Positions 9,291 through 19,027 of a stretch of 52,268 bases of DNA are shown here, one piece after another. Positions within the stretch are counted from its first letter, which is position 1; the number at the start of each line of letters is the position of its first letter. The stretch spans positions 1 to 52,268 of the forward strand of contig JANXAS010000015.1 in assembly GCA_025062195.1 (NCBI GenBank). The letters run 5' to 3'. Below the pieces are notes generated by a model. It was given only the letters and a program-made list of their open reading frames with translations. It had not been told where the DNA came from and did not search any database. The translations under genes and the position numbers were made by a program. Source of the stretch: Armatimonadota bacterium (GTDB taxonomy: Bacteria > Armatimonadota > Fervidibacteria > Fervidibacterales > Thermosaccharophagaceae).

Positions 9291-9713
9291 ATGCTATCGG
9301 TGAGTGAACTTGTATTGGACATTTGTAGGATTGCCGATGAGAAGCGTGGAAATGAAATACTCGTTATGGAGATAGCGCACTTACTGCCTATTGCAAGCTA
9401 CTTTGTTGTGGTCACATGTGAGAACCCAATACATATTGATGCGCTGGCTAGTGAGCTTGAAGAGCGGATTGAAAACAAGTGGAACATAAGGGTGAGAAGG
9501 GAAGGCGAGCCGCAGTCACGATGGGTCATACTTGACTTTGGCGATGTCATCGTGCACCTCTTTGACAATGAATTGCGCCAGTATTACGACCTCGAAGGGT
9601 TATGGGCTGATGCGCCGATGATGAAGTGGGATGGCAAGCTCACAAAGTGGGAGCGCTTAAAGCGTTCTCAGGAAGTGGCTGCGGCAAGCAAGAGAAGAAG
9701 GCAGCGAGCTTAA
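9291..9713 (+). CDS. rsfS: Ribosome silencing factor RsfS
   Basis: A 140-residue member of the RsfS/Iojap family, which binds ribosomal protein L14 and blocks subunit joining in starvation. The family pattern is clear: ASYFVVVTCENPIHIDALASELEE, then RREGEPQSRWVILDFGDVIVHLF and the end YDLEGLWADAP. A strong AAGGAGGTGAG site precedes the ATG. The last 25 residues are basic and variable. It follows nadD closely in the same operon. Confidence 0.94.
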   Translation: MLSVSELVLDICRIADEKRGNEILVMEIAHLLPIASYFVVVTCENPIHIDALASELEERIENKWNIRVRREGEPQSRWVILDFGDVIVHLFDNELRQYYDLEGLWADAPMMKWDGKLTKWERLKRSQEVAAASKRRRQRA

Positions 9714-9767
9714 AATAGACTTGCTCAGCAGTTTCAAAATCGCTTCAAGAGATAGGGGGTGATAGAG

Positions 9768-10670
9768 GTGTATGGCGTTGAGCTTGGCAGGCTGATAACA
9801 GCTATGGTTACACCATTTAACGACGATATGAGCGTCAACTACGACGAGGCGAAGAGATTGGCGTTGCATGTGGTTGAGACGGGTTCGGATGGTGTCCTTG
9901 TAGCCGGCACAACTGGTGAGTCCCCAACGCTCACGGACGAGGAGAAGATAAAACTTTTTGAGGCTGTAAAGGAGGCTCTCGGCGACAAGGCGAAGGTTAT
10001 AGCGGGGACAGGGAACTATTGCACGAGCGAGAGCGTTGAGTTGACGAAGAGAGCCGAAGAGGTCGGCGTGGATGCAGTCCTTCTTGTTTGCCCTTACTAC
10101 AACCGCCCATCTCAAGAGGGCTTATATAGGCACTTTCGCACAGTCGCCGAAGCCACTTCTTTGCCAGTCATACTCTACAATATACCGAGCCGCACCGGAA
10201 GGAACATTGAGCCTGAGACCGTAATAAGGTTGGCGAATGATGTCCCAAACATTGTCGGGATAAAAGAAGCAAGCGGTGATATGAAGCAGGTGGCAAGGAT
10301 ATGCGCAGAGGCTCCTGATAAGTTTGCCGTATGGAGTGGAAATGACGAGGACACAATACACATACTTGCTCTTGGTGGTGTTGGTGTTATCTCGGTGGCT
10401 TCTCACATTGTGGGAGGCGACCTAAAGCGAATGATTGAGTCTTTCCAGAGCGGTGATGTGGCAACGGCAAGAGAGATACACCTCAACTTGATGCCGTTCA
10501 TAAGAGCGCTCTTTCCGCCGACATCCTCAAACCCATCGCCAATCAAGGCTGCTTTAAACATGCTCGGCTTTAAGGTCGGACCACCGAGGTTGCCTCTTGT
10601 TGAGGTTACCGATAGGGAAAGGGACGAGTTAAAGCGGCAGCTTGTCCGCCTCGGCATACTCTCGGCGTGA
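9768..10670 (+). CDS. dapA: 4-hydroxy-tetrahydrodipicolinate synthase
   Basis: About 300 residues; condenses pyruvate with aspartate semialdehyde in lysine and diaminopimelate synthesis. Hallmarks are GRLITAMVTPF at the start, GTTGESPTLTDEEK, the tyrosine motif CPYYNRPSQEG, YNIPSRTGRN and the Schiff-base lysine in GIKEASGD. GTG 9759 opens the frame, but GTG 9768 is preferred because AGGGGGTG lies six or seven bases before it and the protein then begins as in relatives. It follows rsfS after about 54 bases, probably in the same transcript. Confidence 0.93.
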   Translation: MYGVELGRLITAMVTPFNDDMSVNYDEAKRLALHVVETGSDGVLVAGTTGESPTLTDEEKIKLFEAVKEALGDKAKVIAGTGNYCTSESVELTKRAEEVGVDAVLLVCPYYNRPSQEGLYRHFRTVAEATSLPVILYNIPSRTGRNIEPETVIRLANDVPNIVGIKEASGDMKQVARICAEAPDKFAVWSGNDEDTIHILALGGVGVISVASHIVGGDLKRMIESFQSGDVATAREIHLNLMPFIRALFPPTSSNPSPIKAALNMLGFKVGPPRLPLVEVTDRERDELKRQLVRLGILSA

Positions 10671-10793
10671 GGCAAGGGCAAAACAGTTTAATCGGTCGGT
10701 CAATCGGTATCGGTCCGCCTTCCATGCGCTGAATTGCATATGTGTTACTGTGTGGATGGGCATCTCTTATTGCCCTATGGGAGGTGAGTGTGA

Positions 10794-12026
10794 GTGAGGT
10801 TCAAAGTTAATGCAGGTCCGTATATTCGTGAGCATGCGCCAATTGAAATACCTTTGCCAGCGGACATTGTAGGGCGAGCTAAGCGCCAACCAGCGCATCA
10901 GTTTGGCGAACCATGTGAGGAATTAACTGAAGGGCTTAGAAAAATCAACGCTGGAGAGTTTGCCGGAACAGTCGCGGCGAGAGTAGGTGAGGGTAGGAGG
11001 GAGCTTTTAATTCCGGTGCAGGTTGAGAAAAGAGACGGCGGGAACTTTGGCACGCTTATACTGCCACGGGTTGACCCAAACGATTCTGTGAGCATCAAAT
11101 TGACGGAAGAGGAATGCACTGCACCTTTTCCTGTTTCGCTCAAGCATGTTGAGGATGAGTGCAAAGTTGAAGTGACAGTTGGCGGTATGGAATTCACAGC
11201 TTATCAATATTCAGGACGATATGTTCGCCCTTTCCTATATCCCGTTATCGGGCCATTCGGGAAGCACATCACACGCGAGCTTGAGGGTGATCCAGCGAAA
11301 GGTTTTGACCATGTGCATCATCGTTCACTATACACGGCTTGGGGAGATGTTAATGGCGTTGATGTTTGGAGCGAGCAAGGCGCACATGGTTATGTGCGCC
11401 ATCATTGCTTGAGCGGATACACTTTAGCGGATGTGTATGGAAGGCTGTGCGCACATGCCACATGGACCGACAATTCCGGAAAACCGTTGATGGAGCAGGT
11501 TACATGCTATCAATTTTATGGCATGCCAGATAGCCACAGGTTAATTGATGTTGCGATCGCCTTCCACGCAATTCATGGTGATGTGCGCTTCGGCGACACA
11601 AAGGAAGGGGGGATAATCTCGGTAAGAGTTTATCCGACTATGACAGTGCTTAGTGGTGGCAGACTCGAAAACTCATATGGGGCAATTAACGAAGCGCATG
11701 TGTGGGGCAAGAGAGCACACTGGTGCGATTATTCCGGCTTAGTTGACGGAGTATGGGTTGGGATAGCCATATTTGACCACCCGAGGAACATTCGCCACCC
11801 GACATATTGGCACGCACGAGACTATGGCTTAATGACCGCAAATCCATTTGGTCTCTCCGAATTTCTCGGCAAGGGGTATGATGGAAGCTACACCCTTTTA
11901 GGCAACCAATGGCTCATATTCCGATACAGAGTTTATTTGCATGTCGGGGATGCATCTGTTGGAAGGGTGCGAGAACATTATCTCAATTACATTGCACCAC
12001 CATCCGTTGAGGTGGTTGAAGCGTAA
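10794..12026 (+). CDS. PmoA-like DUF6807 protein
   Basis: A 410-residue protein whose second half matches the family named methane oxygenase PmoA (DUF6807). Despite that name, the family is not particulate methane monooxygenase. The signature is the His-rich run DHVHHRSLYTAWGDVNG near residue 175, with YPVIGPFGKHITRE before it and TYWHARDYGLMTANPFG near the end. Members are common in Planctomycetota and Armatimonadota and often lie among carbohydrate-degradation genes, so a carbohydrate role is likely but unproven. No signal peptide. GTG start seven bases after GGGAGGTGAG; the next upstream GTG runs straight into a stop. Confidence 0.8.
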   Translation: MRFKVNAGPYIREHAPIEIPLPADIVGRAKRQPAHQFGEPCEELTEGLRKINAGEFAGTVAARVGEGRRELLIPVQVEKRDGGNFGTLILPRVDPNDSVSIKLTEEECTAPFPVSLKHVEDECKVEVTVGGMEFTAYQYSGRYVRPFLYPVIGPFGKHITRELEGDPAKGFDHVHHRSLYTAWGDVNGVDVWSEQGAHGYVRHHCLSGYTLADVYGRLCAHATWTDNSGKPLMEQVTCYQFYGMPDSHRLIDVAIAFHAIHGDVRFGDTKEGGIISVRVYPTMTVLSGGRLENSYGAINEAHVWGKRAHWCDYSGLVDGVWVGIAIFDHPRNIRHPTYWHARDYGLMTANPFGLSEFLGKGYDGSYTLLGNQWLIFRYRVYLHVGDASVGRVREHYLNYIAPPSVEVVEA

Positions 12027-12047
12027 TTGCAAGAGGTGAGCTTTTGC

Positions 12048-13985
12048 ATGGCTTCTTTACTTGAACGGATTCGCCAACCGCAGGATTTAAAGGGGCTATC
12101 GCATGGTGAACTTGAACAACTCGCCAGAGAGTTGCGCGAGGTCATAATTCGCACAGTCTCAAAATCTGGCGGTCATCTCGCACCGGCACTTGGTGCTGTT
12201 GAAATCGCCGTAGCAGTTCATGCGACCTTGGATAGTCCGAAGGATAAAATCATCTGGGACACTGGTCATCAGGCTTATGCGCATAAGCTTCTGACGGGAC
12301 GATATGAGTGCTTTCATACGCTGAGGCAATACGGGGGCATCTCCGGTTTCCTGAGGAGAGACGAAAGTGAGCATGATGTCTGGGGTGCTGGGCATGCCGG
12401 CACCGGCTTATCAGCGGCAATGGGTTTTGCGATTGCAAGCAAGATGTGCGGGAGCAATGATACAGTTCTGGTTATCGTCGGCGATGGCGCATTGCAAGAG
12501 GGCATGGCTTGGGAGGCGCTTCACAATATTGGCGATAGCAAACTCAACATCATCGTGATCTTAAACGACAACGCGATGGCTATAGCACCATCAGTTGGCG
12601 CCCTTGAGAAGTATCTACGAAAGCTCCGCTCATCGCCACCATACCTCAGGCTGAAGGAGATGCTTGAAAGCGCCCTTCTGAGGTTGCCGAAGGGGCAAGC
12701 GCTCATTGATGTGATTGAACGGTGGAAGGATTCGGTCAAGCAGATGATCATACCACCCGGGATGATATTTGAAGAGCTGGGCTTCGCATATCTTGGTCCG
12801 ATAAATGGACACAGCATACTCACAGTTATGGAGGCGATAAGGGAAGCCAAGACAATTGGCGGCCCCGTCATAATACATGCCCTGACGCGCAAAGGCTTTG
12901 GATATGAGCCAGCGGAAAAAGACCCCTGTAAGTATCACTCCGTCCCACCGTTTGAGGTTCATACCGGTGAACTGAGGGAAAGGGGTAAGCGCACATATAC
13001 ATCTGTCTTCGGCGATACCTTGGTAAGGCTTGCAGAATCGGACCCACGCATAATCGCAATAACTGCAGCGATGCCAGATGGGACTGGCTTACGCAAGTTC
13101 TCCCAACGCTTTCCCGAACGCTATTTTGATGTTGGGATGGCGGAGCAACATGCGGTGACATTCGCAGCAGCGCTTGCCCTGAACGGTTTCAAGCCCGTAG
13201 TTGCGATCTACTCCACATTCCTTCAAAGAGCCTTTGATCAAATCGTTCACGATGTGTGCCTTCAGAGGGCACCAGTCGTGTTTGCCATTGACAGGTCTGG
13301 ACTTGTTGGTGAGGATGGGCAGACACATCATGGCACTTTTGATATAGCATTCTTGCGCATGATCCCAAACATGGTTCTTATGATGCCGAAGGACGAGAAC
13401 GAATTGCAACACATGCTCTTTACAGCCGTCCTCCATGACGGTCCGGTCGCTGTTCGTTATCCGAAGGGAGAGGGAGTTGGAGTTGAATTGGACGAACAAT
13501 TTCACCGCATTGAAATTGGGAGATGGGAGACAATTAAGGAGGGGCGGGACGCAACCATCATCGCTATAGGCGACTCAGTTTATCGCTCGCTTGAGGCGTC
13601 AGAAATATTGGGCAAGCAGCTCGGATACGATGTGGGTGTTGTGAACGCTCGCTTTGTTAAGCCGTTGGATATGGAATTGATAAAGAGGGTGGCTGAGGCG
13701 ACTGGGCGGATAATCACAGTTGAGGAGCATTGTTTAGATGGCGGCTTTGGTAGTGCTGTTCTTGAGGCGCTGAGCAACTGTCAATTTGAGCATGTCCGAA
13801 CATTGCGCATCGGCATACATGACCGTTTCGTCGAACACGGACCGATAGAAGTGCTGCGCCAAAAGCTCATGCTTGATGCTCATGGCATAGCCAGCTTGGT
13901 TGCAAGGTGGCTGTCACCGCAATCGGACGAGCTCAAAAGCGACCGTAGCTTGGATGACAGAATGATTGCATGCATAACGGGCTGA
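12048..13985 (+). CDS. dxs: 1-deoxy-D-xylulose-5-phosphate synthase
   Basis: About 645 residues; a thiamine diphosphate enzyme that makes DXP from pyruvate and glyceraldehyde 3-phosphate, the first step of the MEP isoprenoid route. Diagnostic segments are SGGHLAPALGAVE, DTGHQAYAHKLLTGR, the ThDP motif GDGALQEG...NDNAMAI, DVGMAEQHAVTFAAALA and the C-terminal transketolase domain. The frame opens at TTG 12027, but ATG 12048 lies seven bases after AAGAGGTGAG and starts like DXS relatives. Starts 21 bases after the DUF6807 gene and ends six bases before mtaB. Confidence 0.95.
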   Translation: MASLLERIRQPQDLKGLSHGELEQLARELREVIIRTVSKSGGHLAPALGAVEIAVAVHATLDSPKDKIIWDTGHQAYAHKLLTGRYECFHTLRQYGGISGFLRRDESEHDVWGAGHAGTGLSAAMGFAIASKMCGSNDTVLVIVGDGALQEGMAWEALHNIGDSKLNIIVILNDNAMAIAPSVGALEKYLRKLRSSPPYLRLKEMLESALLRLPKGQALIDVIERWKDSVKQMIIPPGMIFEELGFAYLGPINGHSILTVMEAIREAKTIGGPVIIHALTRKGFGYEPAEKDPCKYHSVPPFEVHTGELRERGKRTYTSVFGDTLVRLAESDPRIIAITAAMPDGTGLRKFSQRFPERYFDVGMAEQHAVTFAAALALNGFKPVVAIYSTFLQRAFDQIVHDVCLQRAPVVFAIDRSGLVGEDGQTHHGTFDIAFLRMIPNMVLMMPKDENELQHMLFTAVLHDGPVAVRYPKGEGVGVELDEQFHRIEIGRWETIKEGRDATIIAIGDSVYRSLEASEILGKQLGYDVGVVNARFVKPLDMELIKRVAEATGRIITVEEHCLDGGFGSAVLEALSNCQFEHVRTLRIGIHDRFVEHGPIEVLRQKLMLDAHGIASLVARWLSPQSDELKSDRSLDDRMIACITG

Positions 13986-13991
13986 TGGCTT

Positions 13992-15329
13992 ATGCGATTT
14001 TCGTTTGTTATACACACACTTGGGTGTAAGGTCAACCAATACGATTCAGAGCGTTTGGCAACGGAACTTTGCAAGCTCGGCTTCGAGCGAAGACGCTTTG
14101 GCGAACCGGCTGACATTTGCATAGTCAATACATGCGCCGTCACTCAAGTTGCCGAGCAGAAGTCACGCAAGGCTGTCTCAAGAGCGAGAAGAATGTATGA
14201 GGGGTCAATTTTGGTTGCGCTTGGATGCGCTGTTGAATTGCATCGCCTGAGGGGCGGCGGTAAGTTCAAGGGCTCCGATATATCGTTCGGTGTGTGCGAC
14301 CCACCAATTATTGCAAGTGAACTTATGCGCCACGCTGAAGCGAATCGCAGGTTGCGAAGCCAGCATACTCACAGTGAATGCAGCAATGCATCGCAAGCTG
14401 AGCCTGTAAAGGCAACCGGTGATGGGCAAAGCAGTGCTCAAAGGCGCGTCAGAAGTTTTTTGAAAGTTCAGGATGGATGTGAACGCATGTGCGCCTATTG
14501 CGTTGTTCCGTTCCTGAGGGGCAAGCCAAGAAGCCGTCCAATTGAGGATGTGTTAACCGAGGCGAAGAGGCTTGTGAATAACGGATGCAAAGAGATTGTC
14601 TTGACGGGCGTTTGTCTTGGCAGCTATGGCAGCGACCTAAACGATGGTGTGGATATTTTGAGGTTGATTGAACGGCTGTGCGAACTTGACGGATTAATTA
14701 GGTTGCGCCTGAGTTCGCTTGACCCAAAGGACATCAGTTATAGCCTGATACGGTTGGCTGCAGGCTGCGAGAAACTCTGCCCGCATTTCCACATATCACT
14801 CCAGTCGGGTGATGATGAGATATTGAAGGCGATGAACCGTGGATATACAACGGCACAGTATGAAGGCATAGTTGATTTGATACGGAATGCCATCTCCGAT
14901 GTTGCTATAACTACGGATGTGCTTGTTGGCTTCCCGGGGGAGACAAACGAGCACTTTGAAAGGACGGTCAGGTTCGTTGAACGCATGGAGTTTGCAAGGG
15001 TCCATGTTTTCAAGTTCTCGCCGCGCCCGTTCACGAAAGCCGCCTCAATGGAACCTCGTGTCACAGACGAGGAGCTTGATAAACGAACGAAAGTAATGCT
15101 CTCACTGGCTCAAGAACTTTCCCGCAGGTTTAAAGAACGATTCATCGGGCGCCAGCTTGATGTGCTCGTTGAGGAAACGGGGTTATATGGCGGCATTGCA
15201 TGCTCGGAGGGTCTAACCGGAAATTACATTCGTGTGCGAATTAATGTGCCGCTCAAGCTCGGCGATATTATTAGGGTGAATCTAACGGCAATCGGCGACG
15301 GTGATTTCGTCCTGGGCGAGCTGCAGTGA
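13992..15329 (+). CDS. mtaB: tRNA t6A37 methylthiotransferase MtaB-like
   Basis: A 445-residue radical-SAM methylthiotransferase that would convert t6A37 to ms2t6A37 in tRNAs reading ANN codons. The N-terminal cluster domain has cysteines in HTLGCKVNQYDSE, NTCAVT and ALGCAVE. The radical-SAM motif is CERMCAYCVVPF, followed by RGKPRSRP. A TRAM-like domain ends the protein. HTLGCKVNQYDSE and the conserved RGKPRSR are typical of MtaB rather than MiaB; the window also holds a MiaB at its right end. ATG start six bases after the dxs stop. Confidence 0.9.
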   Translation: MRFSFVIHTLGCKVNQYDSERLATELCKLGFERRRFGEPADICIVNTCAVTQVAEQKSRKAVSRARRMYEGSILVALGCAVELHRLRGGGKFKGSDISFGVCDPPIIASELMRHAEANRRLRSQHTHSECSNASQAEPVKATGDGQSSAQRRVRSFLKVQDGCERMCAYCVVPFLRGKPRSRPIEDVLTEAKRLVNNGCKEIVLTGVCLGSYGSDLNDGVDILRLIERLCELDGLIRLRLSSLDPKDISYSLIRLAAGCEKLCPHFHISLQSGDDEILKAMNRGYTTAQYEGIVDLIRNAISDVAITTDVLVGFPGETNEHFERTVRFVERMEFARVHVFKFSPRPFTKAASMEPRVTDEELDKRTKVMLSLAQELSRRFKERFIGRQLDVLVEETGLYGGIACSEGLTGNYIRVRINVPLKLGDIIRVNLTAIGDGDFVLGELQ

Positions 15330-15370
15330 AGTGCAGTAAACTTGATTATGATTGGGCTTGCCCGCAAAGA

Positions 15371-15461
15371 TGTGAGTGTGGATGAAGTGAGTGTGGCTCA
15401 AAAGCAACCAGTGTGGTCACAAGCTGGTCGGTGTGGTGGACCGGCAGTGGCTCAGGTGAGG
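15371..15461 (+). repeat. Run of GTGTGG repeats upstream of the SSB-like gene
   Basis: The leader of the next gene contains GTGTGG four times in about 90 bases (twice in GTGAGTGTGG, once in CAGTGTGG, once in CGGTGTGG), plus GCAGTGG. It is not translated in frame with the gene, because a TAG stop lies at 15467-15469. It could be a protein-binding array or chance purine-rich sequence. Confidence 0.35.
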
Positions 15462-15472
15462 AGGGATAGAAA

Positions 15473-15922
15473 GTGGCAGATCTCAATTTAGTGATTGTTA
15501 CCGGCATCTCCACAAAAGATGCCACGCTTAGGAGGCGTCCATCTGGCGTTATTAAGGCGGAATTCAGTATAGAGGTAGAGCGCCCGTTTGCTCGTGCCAG
15601 CGGTGAGCCGATCTCAGATCTGTTCCTCGTAGATGTTTATGGACCGCTGGCTGAGCAGTGTGCCCAACATGTTCGGCGTGGGACAAAAGTATTAGTGTTG
15701 GGCACCCTGAACAAGGAGAGCTTTATAACCCGCCTCGGGAGAAGGGAACACCTCACAGTCATCAAGGCGAAATACATCAAGCTCATTGATCAAAGCTATG
15801 TTGACTTTGGTGATGTGACCCTTGATGAGTTGCGCCGTGACCAGTGGGGCGATGCGACTGTCGCTGAATACACGAAAGCCATATGCAATGTGCTTGCTCG
15901 CCTCAGGGGCGCAAAGCAATAA
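15473..15922 (+). CDS. Single-stranded DNA-binding protein-like OB-fold protein
   Basis: A 149-residue protein with the layout of bacterial SSB: LNLVIVTGISTKDATLRRRPSG at the N-terminus, then the strand pattern DLFLVDVYGPLAEQCAQHVRRGTKVLVLGTL. It lacks the Gly/Gln-rich linker and the acidic tail ending in PF that recruits partner proteins; it ends RLRGAKQ. It is therefore either a divergent accessory SSB paralogue or an OB-fold protein with another role. GTG start after AGGAGGGATAGAAA; an in-frame TAG just upstream excludes an earlier start. Confidence 0.7.
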   Translation: MADLNLVIVTGISTKDATLRRRPSGVIKAEFSIEVERPFARASGEPISDLFLVDVYGPLAEQCAQHVRRGTKVLVLGTLNKESFITRLGRREHLTVIKAKYIKLIDQSYVDFGDVTLDELRRDQWGDATVAEYTKAICNVLARLRGAKQ

Positions 15923-16216
15923 AAACAAAGCCCTGCCTATGCCTCAAAATATAGCCCTGTTGATGCACCCATGCATCCCCGAGATTAACACCGTTTCAAA
16001 GAGTTGATGTAACATCAGACACCCCCACAGCGTTATTCACGGTGAGCCACAAAGCGATATCAAATCGGTGTCTTTGGCTTTCCTGATGGCGCTCCAATTC
16101 GTTCCGTGCCTTATACAAGCACCATTGCAGTCGCCGCTCGCATAATGAGGGGGTAAAATCCGATGAGATGTTTTGCCTATCTACCCTTTCAGCCAACGCT
16201 TTATCTCGGCGGCATC

Positions 16217-17662
16217 TCAGAGGATATACCGTGCGAGGTCTCTCTTTTGCACTATTCCCTCAAGGCGCTTCCTCACATATTCGGAATCAACCACAATCCT
16301 CTCTCCGCTTCTCTGCGGCGCTTCAAAAGATATATCCTCAAGCACTCGCTCCATGACAGTGTATAGCCGCCTTGCACCTATATCCTCCGTTTCATCATTC
16401 ACGAACTTCGCAAACCTCGCTATTTCCCTAATTCCGTCCTCTGTGAACTCAAGCCTCACGCCCTCAGTGGCCAGTAGCGCCTGATATTGCTTAACGAGTG
16501 CGTTTTCCGGCTCAACAAGTATGCGCCTGAAGTCCTCCTCAGTGAGCGGGTCAAGTTCAACCCTTATTGGCAGGCGACCTTGCAATTCCGGGATCAGGTC
16601 AGATGGCTTTGAGACATGGAATGCGCCCGCACAGATGAACAGGATATGGTGAGTGTTCACAGCCCCATAGCGCGTCATCACCGTAGTTCCCTCAATTATT
16701 GGCAGCAAGTCCCTTTGCACCCCTTCTCTTGATACATCCGGACCAAATCCCCTTTCACGCCCAGCTATCTTGTCTATTTCGTCAATGAAGACAATGCCCC
16801 GTTGCTGAACTCGCTCAAGCGCTTCCTGAGTGACTTCATCTTGGTCAATGAGCTTCCTTGCTTCCTCTTGGATCAACACACGCCGTGCTTCTCTAACCTT
16901 CATTATGCGGAGTTTCTTACGCTTGCCCAGAAGTGATTCAATCATGTCCTTTGGGTCAAAGCCGAATTGCTCTGCGCCTTGTCCGCCGATGATATCAATG
17001 AAGATTGGCAGGCGCTTTTCCTCAACCTCAATTTCAACTTCTTCATCCTCAAACTCGCCAGCCTCAATCTTGCGGAGATAGTATTCCTGCAACCGCCGTA
17101 TGCGTTCATCAAATTCGGATTGCAAATGCTCTGCATCCGCTTTCACTGTCCGCCTCACAAACCCCTCCTCATTTGATGAACCCCTTCTAACTTGGGGAAC
17201 AAGCTTCAAAGCCTCAAGCAGGCGCAAGTTGGCAAGGCGCGTCGCCTTATCCTCCACCGCTTTCATCTTCTCGCTTTCAACCATGCGCACGGCTATCTCG
17301 GTTAAATCGCGGATGATTGATTCAACATCCCTGCCAACATATCCAACCTCGGTATACTTTGTCGCCTCAACTTTGATAAATGGGGCACTTACAAGCTTTG
17401 ATATTCGGCGAGCTATCTCTGTCTTCCCGACACCTGTTGGTCCGATCATGAGTATGTTCTTTGGCGCAATTTCCTCGCGCAGGCTCTCCGGCAGGAGCAG
17501 CCTCCTGTATCTGTTGCGGAGGGCAATAGCAACAGCACGCTTTGCCCTCTCTTGCCCGATAATATACTTGTCAAGCTCGGCAACTATTCTCTCAGGCGTT
17601 AGTTCGGCTTCATAACTTAAGTCCACTACATCCCTTCGGATGATGGGGAGAAATTCACTCAT
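16217..17662 (-). CDS. hslU: HslUV protease ATPase subunit
   Basis: About 481 residues; AAA+ unfoldase that feeds the HslV peptidase. Walker A GPTGVGKT is at 74-81, an acidic intermediate (I) domain covers about 170-260, Walker B is [12 protein letters not shown], and the arginine motif is [13 protein letters not shown]. The C-terminus KRDLARYIL fits the tail that inserts into HslV. The open frame extends to 17785, but ATG 17662 has AAGGGGTGA upstream and begins like HslU ([10 protein letters not shown]); the extra 41 residues look non-coding. hslV, normally just upstream, is absent here, so the peptidase must be elsewhere. Confidence 0.94.
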   Translation of the reverse strand: MSEFLPIIRRDVVDLSYEAELTPERIVAELDKYIIGQERAKRAVAIALRNRYRRLLLPESLREEIAPKNILMIGPTGVGKTEIARRISKLVSAPFIKVEATKYTEVGYVGRDVESIIRDLTEIAVRMVESEKMKAVEDKATRLANLRLLEALKLVPQVRRGSSNEEGFVRRTVKADAEHLQSEFDERIRRLQEYYLRKIEAGEFEDEEVEIEVEEKRLPIFIDIIGGQGAEQFGFDPKDMIESLLGKRKKLRIMKVREARRVLIQEEARKLIDQDEVTQEALERVQQRGIVFIDEIDKIAGRERGFGPDVSREGVQRDLLPIIEGTTVMTRYGAVNTHHILFICAGAFHVSKPSDLIPELQGRLPIRVELDPLTEEDFRRILVEPENALVKQYQALLATEGVRLEFTEDGIREIARFAKFVNDETEDIGARRLYTVMERVLEDISFEAPQRSGERIVVDSEYVRKRLEGIVQKRDLARYIL

Positions 17663-17860
17663 TTGGGTGTTCACCCCTTGTGCAGCTCTGCAGCAGCTTG
17701 CTATCCGTTTAACACGCTGCCAACTGCCATTGTGACGCAAATGCTCTTTAGCGCCCCATGAACCTATACGCCCCGGAGAATTCAAACTGATATAAGATGT
17801 ATCGTGCGAGGTGTTCTTGTTACATCAACTGTTGCGCAAAAGATTACAGGGTGAGACGCA

Positions 17861-19024
17861 ATGCCGACGACTGCAGCAGGGCAGCTTGCAAAGGAGTTTG
17901 AATCAATTGCGGTGATGGCATGCAGCGCCGCAAAGTTGCAGAGCATCCTTCATGGTATTCCGTTGTTTCCCGACGAGCTTCTTACCAAGCTCCTTCACCT
18001 ATCTCTTGGTGTTTTAGTGACGCCAGTTAATGCTGTCTCAAACTTAAGGCGCTCAATCTTGCGTGGCTGTGAAAGGCTCTCTGTGCCAGTCATAAGCGTG
18101 GGCAACTTGACTTACGGTGGTTCTGGTAAAAGCCCATTTTGCAGGTGGCTTGCAAGACGGTGCATTGAGATGGGCTTCAAAGTTGGCATAGTGTTGCCGA
18201 GCTATAGCCCAGTGAGCGCGCATCATGCAGCATCATTGACCGAAGATGAACTCTTAGAACATTCCCAATATCTGCCACATGTGCCCGTTGCGATGGGGCG
18301 GAGAAGGGAAGTGGCTGCAAGGAGACTAATTGAGAGGGATGGATGTGACCTTGTGGTGCTTGATGATGGATTTCAATATCGCCTGTTGCACAGGGATCTT
18401 GACATAGTCCTTGTTGATGGACTTCATGCGCCGCATATTTTTTGCCCGATGCTTCGCGAGCCATTAAAGGCTTTGAGGAGAGCTAACATCGTTTGCCTGA
18501 CAAAGGTCAATGCTGCAAGAGCGTTTATGGGCGATGAACATTTGGGCGAGTTTGAGAACACCCTAAGGAAAGCGAGCGGCATTAGCGAGCTTGTTAAAGT
18601 GGATTACATCCCGATTGATCTCTTTCAAATCATCACTGGGGAGCTGTTACAGCAGGAGCAATTGGCTGGGGTTAAAGCGATTGGCGTTGTGGGCACTGCG
18701 GAGCCATACAGCTTTTTCTATACAGCGCGCCGGCTGGGGATTAATTTGATCAAGCTCTTCGTTTTTGAAGACCATCACTCATATAGCTCCGAAGAGGTAT
18801 CTTTCTTTTGCGAAGCGATGCGCAGGTATGGTGCCGAAGTGCTTATCACAACGCTGAAGGATGCGATGAGGTTGCGCAGTTCAATTCTTAATCTCACAGA
18901 ATGCTACAAGCGCTTTAACAGCTGGTATGCTGTGCGCATAGATGTTCGCATAATTGATGGGGTTGAAGTGCTTGAAGGAGCTTTAAACAGGGTCATGAAA
19001 ATCGGTATGGCTAAGAGGTGTTAA
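17861..19024 (+). CDS. lpxK: Tetraacyldisaccharide 4'-kinase
   Basis: A 387-residue kinase that phosphorylates the lipid A precursor at the inner membrane. The P-loop is GNLTYGGSGKSP, a variant of the usual GNLTVGGTGKTP. The family motif DDGFQYRLLHRDLDIVLVDG follows near residue 168, then the Ala/Pro-rich LREPLKALRRANIVCLTK. An N-terminal hydrophobic segment is present as in LpxK. The next gene, gmhA, starts three bases after the stop, so they are co-translated. Its presence argues for a lipid A-containing outer membrane. Confidence 0.92.
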   Translation: MPTTAAGQLAKEFESIAVMACSAAKLQSILHGIPLFPDELLTKLLHLSLGVLVTPVNAVSNLRRSILRGCERLSVPVISVGNLTYGGSGKSPFCRWLARRCIEMGFKVGIVLPSYSPVSAHHAASLTEDELLEHSQYLPHVPVAMGRRREVAARRLIERDGCDLVVLDDGFQYRLLHRDLDIVLVDGLHAPHIFCPMLREPLKALRRANIVCLTKVNAARAFMGDEHLGEFENTLRKASGISELVKVDYIPIDLFQIITGELLQQEQLAGVKAIGVVGTAEPYSFFYTARRLGINLIKLFVFEDHHSYSSEEVSFFCEAMRRYGAEVLITTLKDAMRLRSSILNLTECYKRFNSWYAVRIDVRIIDGVEVLEGALNRVMKIGMAKRC

Positions 19025-19027
19025 CTC

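Noticed and set aside
10794-12026. Methane monooxygenase subunit
   Set aside because: The family name PmoA here is historical; the sequence is a soluble DUF6807 protein, not the membrane methane monooxygenase.
16217-17785. Longer hslU start at 17785
   Set aside because: The extra 41 residues are not HslU-like and lack a ribosome site, while ATG 17662 has both.
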